The notes under the pieces are model-generated. The model saw nothing but the letters and a program-made list of their open reading frames with translations. It was not told the origin of the DNA and made no database searches. From positions 5,935,909 to 5,999,908 of the forward strand of contig NW_019211455.1 of NCBI RefSeq assembly GCF_002443255.2: a DNA stretch of 64,000 nucleotides. The letters are read 5' to 3'. The position numbers and the translations under genes are program-made. The DNA is from Varroa destructor. Lineage: Eukaryota > Arthropoda > Arachnida > Mesostigmata > Varroidae. Shown piece by piece: positions 30,006 to 41,929 of the stretch; position 1 is the first letter of the stretch; each line of letters opens with the position of its first letter.

Positions 30006-30416
30006 CCAGAGAATCTGAAAGAGACGTGGGTTTCTTTAGAAACTTTCAATATGAGTTTCGGAGAGATGAGGGAAATTTTGAACTCTTATCGTCAGCCGAT
30101 ATGCTTGTCCGGTTTGCCTGTGCATTTGGGTGAAATCACACCGCGCTACTTGGTACCTCGCCCTAAAGAGTCAGAGCTCTTTAATTCTTTTTAAGCCATT
30201 ATTAGACTTTGTAACTTAACTTTCAGTTAAGCATTTTTTCATACGCCAATCTTTCTTTCCTGCAAAACTGGACGTGACCTGAGTGAGAGATATTCTTACC
30301 ACTAATCCTCATCTAAGTTCACTGCTTCCTTTACGGTCGGCTCTACGCTGGCAACATTTTGCTAATTATGAAGATGGACGATTACAATGGGGCGAGCAAT
30401 TACGTGATTCTCTTCC

Positions 30417-30580
30417 CGTGGTGGCTTAGCGGCTAACACACTTGTCTATCAATATTAGTAACACGTTGCGGTTCAGGTACGAACCCGGGCATAGGTACAT
30501 TTTGTTTTTGGTTGGGAGCCATCCGTCTGACGGAATTCGTAACGCCGATACCGGACGTCACACTCGAAACATAGAGATGA
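30417..30580 (+). mobile_element. tRNA-derived SINE, copy A
   Basis: The head resembles a class II tRNA gene: an A-box-like TGGCTTAGCGG at 30422-30432 and a B-box-like GGTACGAACCC at 30476-30486, followed by an unrelated tail. The same head-plus-tail arrangement recurs in reverse at about 43411-43574. Shared blocks include ACACGTTG, GAACCCGGGC, TGGGAGCC and GATACCGGACGT, in the same order and spacing. Two diverged copies joined beyond the tRNA part show this is a dispersed element and not a tRNA gene. Target-site duplications were not seen. A 61-codon open frame inside it is incidental. Confidence 0.75.
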
Positions 30581-31012
30581 TCGAGTTTAATCCCAGAGCG
30601 ACTGTGAAAACGATGCTCCTAGCATGACCAATAATTACGCCGGTGGAAATTTCGAGTTGTTGCCCTCTACATAAAATATTCTGATCCTTTCAAAGACTTA
30701 AGCAGAAATCAGAATGCTCTCATGTAAGGGCATGTAAGGCAAATTCAAGAAGTTTAAGATACAGTGCAGCGAAAATGTCAGCACAACATGGCAGCTTTTC
30801 GAGCAACTCCATCATATTCTTTCTTAGGATTCGACCTTATCGATCAAGCCTTGCAGTTTAATAAGATTTGTTCCTCCGGCCGAACCTTGAGTAGCGCTTG
30901 CTTTCACGAGGCCTACGAATATAAGATAGATCGATTTTCATTGCGCAGCTTGTTATTTCTTATGTTTATCTCTATAATTGCTGCGTATTGCCGATAATAA
31001 AATCTTTTCCAG

Positions 31013-31192
31013 TGTTGCGAGCCTGACGCCAATCCGGAAGGGAGTGTTGCTGCTAGCCTACCAGCCGCTGCTCGTGCAGTGTACTATGAAAAGCATGCCA
31101 TAAGTTGTTTAGGAATGATCGCCGTCTCTTTCGATTCGACTCCTAACTGTACTTCGGTGGGATACCAACGTGGATGGGTGCTTGCAGGATGA
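31013..31192 (+). other. Exon-like open segment behind a strong acceptor, function unknown
   Basis: Preceded by a good acceptor (aaaatcttttccag). The first frame is open for 59 codons to TGA at 31190-31192, with protein-like composition (for example AVYYEKHAISCLGMIAVSF). The only donors before the stop are weak (such as TTCG|gtggga). It is one of four acceptor-led segments on this strand at 31-33.5 kb. I recognise no family. Confidence 0.2.
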
Positions 31193-31617
31193 ATTACTAC
31201 TCAAAAGACTAGATGGTCCGACAGTGGGTCGGAGAATTATATTTGGCTAGTGCAGGAACTAGGCCTGATATATTGTCATTTGGAAAAAGGCTTCCAATAA
31301 GATGCTAGCGTGACCTGTGTCATTGTATTGGCAGATGACTAATGTCCGATCCATCCGACGACTTGTCTGTGCTGAAGCCACAATTACCTGTACTTGGTGT
31401 TTGTCTGTATATGCTCTATATCGGTTTTCGACAGTATTAATGTTCTGCGGATATACGTGTTGCGTTAATACTGCTGGCATACAATAACGAACCAACGCTT
31501 AGGGCGGCTTCAAGCTTACCTCGGAAGCAATGGGGAGCTATTGAAAAATGAGTTTTTGGTCATACTGGATTATTTTGCATAAGGTTTCTATGTGAAAGGG
31601 TAACCGTATCTTTTCAG

Positions 31618-31788
31618 AACCGCGTCTGGCACAATGCATATACCTAATACAATTTGTGCTATTGTGTCTGAAGGCGAAAATCATTCTGTAGAACATGGTG
31701 GAACTGAATGGCGAACATCATCAACTGCAGTTCCCGTAGCCGCCCTTGCTAAGCCGTTGAGAAGGCTCCTGCTGCTGGAGTGATACAG
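31618..31788 (+). other. Exon-like open segment behind a strong acceptor, function unknown
   Basis: Preceded by gtatcttttcag and followed by a usable donor (ATACAG|gtttgc). One frame is open for 54 codons (for example HIPNTICAIVSEGENHSVE) but stops at TGA 31781-31783, just before that donor. If transcribed it could be a non-coding or terminal exon, or a decayed one. No family is recognised. Confidence 0.2.
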
Positions 31789-31892
31789 GTTTGCAGACTT
31801 TCTCGAATAACGAAGAGACACCTTTTGTAGATGCATGTATAACACGCGTTTAGTTAATACTTCCAAGTACTTATAGAAGACTGTTCTTTCAG

Positions 31893-32110
31893 ATAAATTG
31901 TGTGCAAGTATTTTTATTACGCGCGAAGGCGAACGTTCGAGATTCCCGTACGGGGGGTTCTTGTTGAACCTGAAGCTTTTTCCTTCTTTTCGGAAGCTTC
32001 ATCAGGAGTTGCAGTTTCCCAACGTAAACGCTCTTACAGTTCTACCCCTCTTTTTTGTGATTTATATGGTACCAGATGCAAAAATCAATGAGCTGTTTTT
32101 ATAAAATAAA
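31893..32110 (+). other. Exon-like open segment with a poly(A) signal, function unknown
   Basis: Begins after the acceptor ctgttctttcag. Two frames stay open to TGA 32089-32091 and TAA 32102-32104. AATAAA at 32105-32110 follows at once, so this could be a terminal exon. One open frame (for example GVLVEPEAFSFFSEASS) carries a stop right after the acceptor, which argues against it being read from that splice site. Family unknown. Confidence 0.2.
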
Positions 32111-32810
32111 AACTAAGAACTGTGAAAGTCTGGAGCTATCACATGATTACGGTTGCCGGCTAGCGGCTAAAGTCTTTAGTTAGGTCCGAAATGTCTTGCA
32201 GTACCACGGCCGTTTTTAGTAAATAGATAGATACATAATAATTTTTTTAGAATGCTCAAATTAAATTTTCTCTTTCTCTATATCCCTCTTTAACATATAT
32301 ATATACAGAGATGGTCCCCTACTTAAGAGCAACTTCAAATGACGCTAACGAGAAATAACTGAATCTATTTATAACTTTCTTTATTACAAACATTATATAT
32401 TTCAGATTTTACCTAAATAAAATGTTTTTTCGACTCTTTTGTTTTTATTCATAGCAAAAATTTGTTTCCCTAGTTTTTGACTGCTTTTTCACGTACATCT
32501 ATTTCTCTGAATTTTTCTCTAGTTCGTTCTAAGTATTATTAGCGCACCTTGCTTTTTAAGTAGGCTATCGAAAAGAAGTCGAGTGGAATTACATAGCATG
32601 ATGTGGGGGGCCATTTGACCTTAGCCTGCTTGGAGGTCCTTTTAGAACGCGATTATGTTGTTTGTTACGTCGAGCGGCGGACCATCCGGTTAAACTCACA
32701 TGTCTTGCAGACTTTTTTGAACGACGATAGTCTGGGACCATCTCCTCGCAGAGAATAGAGTTCCGTTGAAAATAGAGCCAATGATGCTTATCGCTCGCAC
32801 GCCGTAAAGC

Positions 32811-32831
32811 TTTTTTTTTTTTTTTTTTTTT
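32811..32831. repeat. Homopolymeric T run (21 bases)
   Basis: Twenty-one consecutive T. It could be the A-tail of a minus-strand retro-inserted sequence, but the DNA to its right shows no recognisable element. Confidence 0.85.
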
Positions 32832-33261
32832 CATGTAAACCCCTTTCGTAGCAAGGCCGGAAAGTTTCAGTCTACGACAATCAACGGGTGATTGGCAAAC
32901 TTGAGAAGAATATCAGTGTGCCGCCATTTCAGAAAGAGGGCCAGATGCGAAAAGATCGTTAAAGCGAATTATTGTAATACAGAAATTCAAAGAAGCTTAC
33001 TTTATTGGCATTGCATTTAGGTAAAATTCTAATGTGTAAAGCCTCATAATACCTTATTTAAAAAGATAACGTTTGACACATTCAGTTGTTTCTTGTTGGC
33101 GTCATTTTGGAGTCGCAAAACGCCTGCCTTTATATATCTATAGGATGCATTTATAGCGCATATAAAATTTCGGCCTAATATATAGAATCGTTACAAGCGA
33201 ATTCAACAGACAGTGAAATTGACCTTGAAATAGCATTTTAGCGGAAATTTGTGTGTTTCAG

Positions 33262-33453
33262 TAATGAGAATTGGAGTCTTCAAGACCAGCAGTGTCGGGA
33301 CACGAAAGACCAAGAACGCATTGCCCCAGTCGAGGAAGCTTTCCACAGAAGCGGGGCTCAGAGTATAGAGATCCAATTTCACATGTTCCAGAATTACAAC
33401 CCAAATATGAAAACGAGGAAGCTGAGTATAAATGGGTCCCCCGGGAATTTTAG
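33262..33453 (+). other. Exon-like segment with acceptor and donor, function unknown
   Basis: Bounded by atttgtgtgtttcag| and TTTTAG|gtcagt, both good splice consensus matches, giving a 192-base (64-codon) internal exon. The frame starting at 33263 is open through the exon and onward to 33775. A different frame (for example PELQPKYENEEAEYKWVP) looks more protein-like, but it has stops at both ends of the exon. It is the best-bounded of the unexplained segments in this region. I recognise no family. Confidence 0.25.
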
Positions 33454-33919
33454 GTCAGTCGAGTGTCGTGTACTCCACGTGCAATTTGCGAAACTTAAAT
33501 TAACAAAAAACATACCTGGAGCATGCAGTCGCCAGAGGCGAGGCATGATTCAATCTCTACCTCCATCTGGAGGTAGTTCGTGTGGCTTCGAATGTAATAT
33601 GATGGTAATACTTACGGTGCACGTAAGGAGCATGTGCTACTATGAGATAATCACCAAAAGGTATATAATCGCTGCTTCGAGTTCTTCAAGAGACTCATCG
33701 ACTGTTTTGTATGCAATTGAGGGCACGCATTTTCGTTACTTGATCACAACGGCAATCTCAACGCCATATTTTTAATTATTTCGTGGACTGGGCAAAGGAA
33801 TATTCAACATTCGACCCGTTTATTCTCTCGATCTCAGTCCTTGTGACCGCGGGACTCTCCATACCCTAAAAGGGCAATTAGTGTGCAAACATAACACCAT
33901 CTATTTACTTCGACAGGCC

Positions 33920-33943
33920 ATATATATATATATGTATATATAT
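33920..33943. repeat. TA microsatellite with one GT interruption
   Basis: An alternating TA run broken by a single TATG unit. It is a simple repeat. Confidence 0.85.
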
Positions 33944-35915
33944 GAAAATTACATTTGGGAACGCGAATGGTAAATATAAAGCTGTCCGGTAGCTGCCAGA
34001 GCGCCGGAACAAGTGTGTAAAAAATGAGGGACAGCACCTCTAACGCGTATAGAGGTCATTACTCTAGTTCAAACGTTATTTAATTTGAAAGTCCGCCAGA
34101 CTCGCTTATAATAATCTATTACATCCGTAAACCCGGTGACTACTCAGTTTGTGATAATACATTTCTACATGGCTATATTTTAATAATTATTTTGCTCTAT
34201 ACGCCTCTCTCATATGGATATTAGTAGGGAATTTGCAATGGTCCTAAAAGAAAAAAATATATATAGGAAAGCTTTTTATTCGTTGGTTTCAGTGTCCAAT
34301 TTGAACTTGAATTTCACGTGAAAGAGATTTTTTCGTCTCTTTGTACCCATGTAGGTATGGAACGATTCGCTAAGCAGTTCAGTGGCCCAGTGGAAGCTGG
34401 CCTAATTGATAAGGCCGATAAACTGACCGAGATGTTACAGTTTTGGTTTCGTTGTTGGCTTCGAAATTAGGCTACGTCTTATCGTCTATGGCGTGTTTGT
34501 AAGGTACTCACTAACTCCGTTAAAGGTTCCCACGTACGAACTTCTGATCAACCGTTTAATCGTTCACTTTCTCTAATAGCATTATATAACATTAATAAAT
34601 GAGAATTAATGAAATATATGTGATTCAAATATTCAGTACTTTTAAAATCTACACGCCAATGGTTACGAGGTGCCACTAGATCCTCTAAACATGAATGCAA
34701 TTAACACAGGATTGAGATTAGCTGAAAATCAGGTTCAGTGTTTTGTGTGTGAAAACTCCAAGTCTACCTAATATAAAAACTAATGTAATTATAAGACAGC
34801 AACGTTGTGAAAGAGTTTATTTTGCCCCGTCCTATAAACTTGTTTTATAAAATTACTTGAATCCAGCAGAAAGAGAATATAAGCAAAAAATACTTGACCG
34901 CAAAAGACTGCTCCTCCCGGATAGCTCACTCATTTGCGATAGCTTACTCTTTCAAGATAAAATTTAATGCTACTGCTTAGCTAGACGAACGTTTCGGACG
35001 TATTGTTTCGTTAGTCCGTCGGCAGTTCAGTGCTTCCGCGCAATACCAAGCAAGTTACTCCACTTTGAAGACAGTATCTTGATGCGATCCAATAAAACAC
35101 GCGTGCACGACCCGTTTTCGTAATACGAGCGTTTTAGAATGCGACATAACCTTCGTTACTCTGCGCAGTGGAAATGAGCTTGATACTCTATATGCCCGTG
35201 CGAAATTTATGATAGGCGTAACTTTATTTCGAGGTAAAGACAAGCTTGCAACGCGGACCTTCTCAACCGTCCGTTCTCATCTGCCGCTTAGAACTAATAC
35301 GGCAAGCGACGTACCGAATATTGCACTGTTTCTGTAAAGCTCGAGTTCATCTTTCAGACAGAAGGTTAAAGTGGCAGAACGAAACTTCAACGATGTTGGT
35401 CAAAAAATTGTCCGCTATATCAGTGTATTGGATTGCTATGATCAGCTCAGTCGGGCACGAAGGACGCTTGTTCTTTTCTACGTTTTGTGATAATAACTAT
35501 TAGTATTACTATCATCATTGTTACGTTATGGTATAGAGTTTTGAATAAACTCATTTGTTTGTAAGCATCCTAAAGTAAAGTGGAATCCGAAGGAAAATAG
35601 TTTGATTTTCCGTATTACCAATCCAGTTAACGCCTGCTTTAAGAAATCGTCTTTTCAACGACTACTCTTTAGGTTTCTGATGGCTTTCTTTACAACAGGC
35701 CGACTAAGACTCGTATTTGCGCGTGTAAGCTGAACTTAGTGTTGACAATTTCACACCTAGACCTAAAATATTTAGAAGCCCCTGGTTCAATTATCAAAAA
35801 TTCAAGCTAACCGTAGGAAGATTCGCTATCGATAGATGCGAATGTAGTACTATCAAACGTGCAGATAATTTTAACATGGAAACAAAATGATTTTGAAATT
35901 ATCGTTTCTTCACAG

Positions 35916-36162
35916 CTTTTTGTGGTCATCACAAGTTATTCGACGGAGCGATAATCTCTCCAGATGCATCAGCAGCAGATTAAGCCAGGCGGGCTTAAAT
36001 GGAAAAAGAAGAGCGAAGAAAAAGATTTGGCCAAGTCCTTTGTTTCTAGATTTATCAGAGGGTTTCAATATTGATGAACGGGTGCACAAGGCGGAAGGAA
36101 GAGAGATATGTGCAGCTAGGCCCAGTGACGCCCAGAGAACCCCGGAAAAACATGTAATTTAA
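35916..36162 (+). other. Exon-like open segment behind a strong acceptor, function unknown
   Basis: Preceded by atcgtttcttcacag. The frame from 35917 is open for 81 codons to TAA 36160-36162 and is rich in Arg, Lys and Ser. Only a weak donor (ACAT|gtaatt) exists near the end. It may be the last exon of an unrecognised plus-strand gene, a non-coding RNA exon, or chance. Confidence 0.2.
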
Positions 36163-37810
36163 TTTAAATGAAACTATGCACCCGTAAAGCCAACCAGTAC
36201 CCTAAAAGCATCAGCCATAGAGCTGCGTCGTTACTGTCTATAATAGATAATACATCAGCTATAGAAAAGCAGTTCATGACATCTGTGAGCGGAGACCAAA
36301 CGCTGGACATACACCAAGATAGTTGAGTTATTAACTAGTGCCATTTTATTTTTTTTGATTTTATTAATTATTATGTATTGGATAATAAACTATAATTAAG
36401 ATGGATGTTGTATCTGTTAATGCGTAACGGAATGTTGATATAAACCAACCTCTCCAATGCTCGAAATATTAAGTAATCCTGAGATTTATTTCTGAGGCTT
36501 GCTATACAAAGGATTTCGATTGATATCGTAAAGGAATATCTCATATGCTACGAGTTACCACAATCTATTAGATATGTGTTTGAGCGATTTTTTTTTACCG
36601 GACCAATATTTCCGCTTGAAAAGAACGAACACAGTTGTTAAGTGGATATGAAAATAGCGTTCGTAGTCATCTTTCATACTGACGACATTCAACTCTACTC
36701 TGAATCTTGTTTTTAGCTGAGGTTTCCAGTTTTGACAATACGACAGGACAAATTGTGCCTGTGATTATCTCATCGCTGGCCTAGGGACAACTTCGCCAGT
36801 TCTGCCTTTTTCTTTTTTAATTCGGACCTGCTAACTGTCTCGTAGCGTCTCTAGGCAGCCGACTAACGAACTTTATTAATAAAACTAGCATATGCTTTAT
36901 AAATGACCAAAGCTAAAAAGCGTGAACGAAAAACAGCACTGTTCAATGTTGTGCATTGATGTGTACACATCTTTTTATATCGATATATACATACAATTTA
37001 TTATATAATAACTGCTTTAAGCGTGTTAGCTTGAGTTCAAGCTTAAACATTTCTATCAGTTGAGTGGACTCGGTAAGTAAGAACGGTTGGTAAACATACG
37101 AGATTATCCATATATGTTAGGTTTTTCTGTTTCCGTGTGTTTTTATTTGTTTGTATACAAAGGTGTCATATATGAACACAAAAGTATACTTCTTTGTGTG
37201 GTATGAATGGCTAGTATTTTCCGCTGTTGTCCCTGCCGTATCAAGCGTAGATGAAACATTTGCATGGATGCATATGGCTGTCGACTTTACGATCATCCAC
37301 TGCAAATGGATTTTTTACATTAAATAGAATAATTGGATTTTGTAAATTCACTGGTTTTACCGCTTTCTTAATTACGATCAGCGTCAATTTCTTTATTTTC
37401 TAAGCTTATCTACTCGCGTATCGTATGAACGATGATAAATCAATGGCACAGAAGCAACACAGCCTTTTGTATTCAAAAATCGCTATGCTTAGCCTAATTT
37501 CTGCTATTGTGACTCGATATGTTTCGAAAAAAATGCTCAGACGGACGCTTTGCTCCAAAAAATGTCTTCAAACGGGCTGGCTTCGAAGGTGTTCTCTTTA
37601 AGCACTCCGCCCTCTATATACAAACGAGGAGCCGAGGCCTCGTTGACGCGCGTCTTCTACTCCGCGTTGCAAAATAAAGAGGTCTAAATTTATACCACAA
37701 GCAACATGGCTATACTAAAATAAACCTATTCAATGCCCTAACATATTGAGCTAAGTAATAATGTTCGTTTTAAGGGCCGTGGATCGCCGCTCAGCCGAAA
37801 ATGAAGTATT

Positions 37811-40800
37811 TTAGCTAATTTTGGGTGATGAAAAGACATTTGATTTCTTAGGGTTAGGCACACACTCTTTTGAAGGCACCCGCAACATCATTCGATTTGC
37901 ACGTTGTATGATTGCGTCCCAGAATGGCGGTTCCATATTCAGAAGACGTGACATGATTCTCTGGGTGACATTTTGGTCCATTAGTGCAGGGTTTATCTGC
38001 GCGTTTAACGGATATCCCACGATCGTCGGGGCAAATACCTTCGTAAATAATGTTGCGCAAAATTTAGAGACGTAGTAGTACAACAATCACTGGATTGACT
38101 GCTAACACACTGTACCAGAGTTCAGGCGACGGCAGCTTGCCGCGGTGAAATGAAAGCAAAGTAAAAAGCTAATAATTTAACATCATCCATTGAAAAAAGA
38201 GAAGATCCACGGGGTGTAAACGGCCGTGCAAACTGTTGTACAAATATGGCAATATTAGGTACCAATTTTAAGGTTCTTCTGAGAAGCTCTTATGCTCATT
38301 TTTCTAAAACTTCACTCGATTTGGAGATGGTATTAATCGCATGCTATGGGGTCAGAGTTAGCACAATTGCATACGCAATCAACTAGTTCAGTCTCTTGAA
38401 AATACGCTAAATCCCAATCGCATGGATGGTATTGTAAAAGGCCTAATGACGCACTGTACTAACCCTTGTTAGATTCTCCCGATCCATTTTATTGTCGGAA
38501 ATTTCTTCTACAACGCGAATGTGCAACATGACGTATGCCAAGGTGTCCCGGTTGGCCTGAGGTAAACCTTCCACTTCCGAGCGTAAGGCTTTATCGGAAT
38601 GGCCATGTCGTTCTGGTTCTGTCGCTTTCGCGAAAGAGCTGTACATCGATGTCGGCACTAGCGGTTCGCTTAGCAGCTTCAGCAAGAAACTCTTCACAAC
38701 ACCAGCAATCACATGTGTGTCATACTGTGACAGGTCATGCTGGGGAGATTTCAGTAATTTCTTTACGAGCGATTGCACGTCGCTCTGCAAGGCGGAATTG
38801 CGGTAGAGGCCGACCTCCCTGATGCGATGGTCCTTTTCTAGCTCATGGAAACAGTTTATGAGTAATGGTGGTACTCGTGGCCCTGAGACTGGACAGTATT
38901 CCAATAGCTTATTCGGCTCTTTCATTGATTTGTTCGACTTCTAAAATATCGGAATTATTAGAAAAAGTAAGTTTCTTTCTTCACACACAAAATCCCGTGG
39001 CTGTTATTGCCACAGCTTTATAAGACAAATGTAAAAGCCTGTCTTGGTCAAGTTCCCGACGCTGTTTATATATTTGGTATAGTAAAATGTGCTTTTCAGA
39101 AATATCTAGTCGCAAAAGAGGTCTGAGTGAAATAGTATTTGGTGAGCGTCTACGCTGTCGGCAACTCAAGTTAAACTAACTTACAATAGTAGCGGTCGGC
39201 ATACATGGTAGGGGCGCGTCTTCCTGACACTTCTGGTGAACAGGTAAGCTGCATTCTGTACATTGCAGTGTGTCATGGAACTTCATTACCCGTTTACATT
39301 TGGCACATTTGACAAGAGGCCCTACATATTTCCTGACAAATCTAGAAAGGCAAACCACAGACATGGCAAGAAAAATTAGCGTAGCTATTATGTCAACTAA
39401 AAGTACACGTAAAACAGAAGCTCTTTTTCTCAAAGAAGCAATCAAGCTGAACTTTTCCGCATAGCACTTAATGGGGGCATAATACTTAACGTGGGGTACT
39501 ATTTCCTGCACCACTTGTACTAAACGTTCGAATGATACATACAACATTTATAGCATCTAGCTAGAGAAAATCGTTAATGCATTATTTTGTTCTCTGTTGG
39601 AGAAAGAAGTCTACTTGCTGGTGTTTCTTGTTCGTTAGCTTGCTAGCTGAGTCGCTGCGATACATAGGCGCGTTTGGTAAATCGGTGGGTGTTCTGACGG
39701 CCTTATCCGCAAGCAACGCCAAAACACAGGGATTGTTAGCTTCACCTTCCATTCGTGTATCGAAACTCTGGCTGCGTCTACCTGTAGGCGTTTCTACAGA
39801 CACTACGAGGCCAGGCTTTGTCCCAATTCTTGCTTCAGCAGTCGTGATGCGAGTGTTTCTATCGACTGAGACTTTCAGCGATGCATCTATGCTTGATGAC
39901 CTTTCTAAAGAGACAAATACAAGCACGCGTATCGCGGCATAATACAAAAAATAAGTCAGTTTCGCACGTAGATACTTCTGCATATTGCGGTACATGTCGG
40001 CGCAGATGAGTACACTTACTGTTCTTCTTAACTGGACAATTCTATGTTTTTTTGACCGTTATACCGGTTAGGCCTTTTCTGTAATTTATTGAAGATACCT
40101 ATCCGAGTTACGCAGAGTCGAATCTTACTATATTTATCACAATATACTTACGCCTAATTTTTCGGAAAAGCGTTTCTTCCTCATTATTAGAGAATCCTTC
40201 CTGGTAGGAGCTAGTCAGTCCATGCGCCTTCTGTCCAAACGGAGCTACTTCGTCGCTCGATGTTGCTGACTCCGTCGTGTCATTACTATATACAGACTCC
40301 TGGTCACAGTTATATTCGTTTTCATGGTCAGACCTGACTGTCTCCTCTGGGGCGATAAAACTGCTTTTTGAAGAAGATTCTATCATCGAGATTAAGCTTT
40401 CCATTGACACTGCTGAGTTCTCCTCGAGCTCATGCATAGGTGTATCCAGCAAATCGTGCTATGGCAATAAAACAACATGTCTGATTAGACCTCTAGAGCG
40501 CAGATGTCAAGAAAGCAAGGTGCCAAGTATAATAAGTTATGCTAAAATAATACAAAGAGAAACTAGTAGTGCAAGAAGTCAAACACCTTTTTAATGACAA
40601 TATAATTTTTTTTGATAATACAATAACCCCATAATACTTCAAACCATACCAAACCTATTTTTAGCATTAAGAAAGACCACAATGTCTGTTTCAAAACATG
40701 TGTAATGTTATGCGCTCAAAATATTAACAAAGTTGAACTTACAAACGTGGCCTTGGACGATATGTTTGCCTGATGTGGCCTATTTGAGCATATCGTATTG

Positions 40801-41661
40801 ATCAAATCCCATTTATGTTCGTCTTCAACATCCAATGCCAAGAAAACCTCTTTAACAGATTGAAACTGCTTATTCAACCTTTCTACACAGAGCTTTGTTT
40901 TCCTATGTTCCTGTATTTCTGTCTCCAAAGCTGTTCTCAGCTTAATTACCTGCGCCTGAAGCTGGTAACATTCTTCCTGTTTTTCAAAAGAAAAAGATTC
41001 AAAATGTTCCATCTGCAAATTGTTTGATTGCAGTGATACAAAGTTGATTGTTAGATATATGAAGCCATTACACTTAGGTATAGTTGAAACAGTCAAACTA
41101 TAATTGGTTAACGTTATTTACTTTGTTACTAAAACCAAACGCAAACATATGTCCTCTAAATTATGCCTTTAATCCAAATCTATAGATTATTTTTCTCCAG
41201 TCCAATCTCCAATCTCGCCTACATGACGTCGGAAAGGAAGAACTTCTTGCGCCATAATAAAGAAGCCGTAGGACGGAAACGCATCTAAAAGCAGCGCGCT
41301 ATGAAAACACAAGTAAATCTAGCCCTCTGGAAAGAAACCTACTAAGCCATAATAACAAATAGATATTCAGAGTGGGAAAGTTCTTGAGGGGAAATTTCCA
41401 TAAGTTTTTTTAATCAAAATGCTATAACGAGCGACACCGTACGAGTTACTCATTGATGGCGCCAGAACACATACAGAGATAATATGTCTGTGTCAATAAA
41501 AGGAATAAACATATTACCTTAGACTTCATGTTGTGATAACGCTGAAGAAGAATTCTGTGCCGTTTGGCGAAGGCTCTGAACTGTCGGTATAGTTGTTCAG
41601 CCCGTTCGAGCCTTTTGTTGAGATTCTCGACGGCCTCAATAGCAGTGGCTCGTCGTGTCAT
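37811..41661 (-). CDS. RacGAP1: Rac GTPase-activating protein 1 (MgcRacGAP, centralspindlin subunit), 7 coding exons
   Basis: Exons join in frame into 622 aa (human about 632): 41661-41518, 41012-40743, 40458-40152, 39904-39619, 39341-39185, 38940-38464, 38038-37811. Residues 1-138 are charged and coiled-coil-like, the part that binds kinesin MKLP1 in relatives. A Ser/Glu-rich linker follows. A C1 zinc finger sits at about 335-385 (CAKC, CTEC, HQKC). The RhoGAP domain spans about 405-590, with the catalytic arginine in GLYRNS at about 435, then ELPQANRDTLA and VFAPTIVG. The protein acts at the central spindle and midbody in cytokinesis. All introns are GT-AG except the one before the C1 exon (39342-39618), which reads as GC-AG. 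The second exon could instead start at 40976, 12 residues shorter. The ATG follows an acceptor directly, so a 5'UTR intron is implied; a further upstream coding exon is possible. Confidence 0.93.
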
Positions 41662-41929
41662 CTGGAAAACAAAAATTCAGTCGCTTATCGCCTACATACT
41701 GTTGGTAAAATCCGTAACTTGCTATAGCATTTTGGTGTTTGTTATCCCTCCATAACATCACAATTACCGTTCTTATTCTCAAATCAATCAGAGAACAACT
41801 CTCACACGTCTAACACGCACACATGCCCTTAACGTTCATAGACAATTATTTCAAATTTTGACTGAAAATCAAAACATTTCAAGCAGATTATTAGCCTAAC
41901 ACTCAAATTGCTAACAAATACTTAAAGAC

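Larger units (their letters stand above)
25000..37810. other. Gene-poor AT-rich stretch with no identified gene
   Basis: No frame on either strand resembles a known family. Composition is clearly more AT-rich than 1-25 kb. It contains one SINE copy (about 30417-30580), TA microsatellites, a 21-base T run, and several short GC-richer open segments behind acceptor-like sites on the plus strand (listed separately). It may be intergenic, or intron of a gene I could not recognise. Confidence 0.5.

Noticed and set aside
30442..30627. An open frame on the plus strand of 61 codons
   Set aside because: It runs through the tRNA-like head and tail of SINE copy A and is not conserved in copy B.
33560..33580. 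A short inverted repeat, CTACCTCC/GGAGGTAG, resembling the let-7 seed and its target
   Set aside because: Only eight bases pair, and the flanks neither form a precursor hairpin nor match mature let-7.
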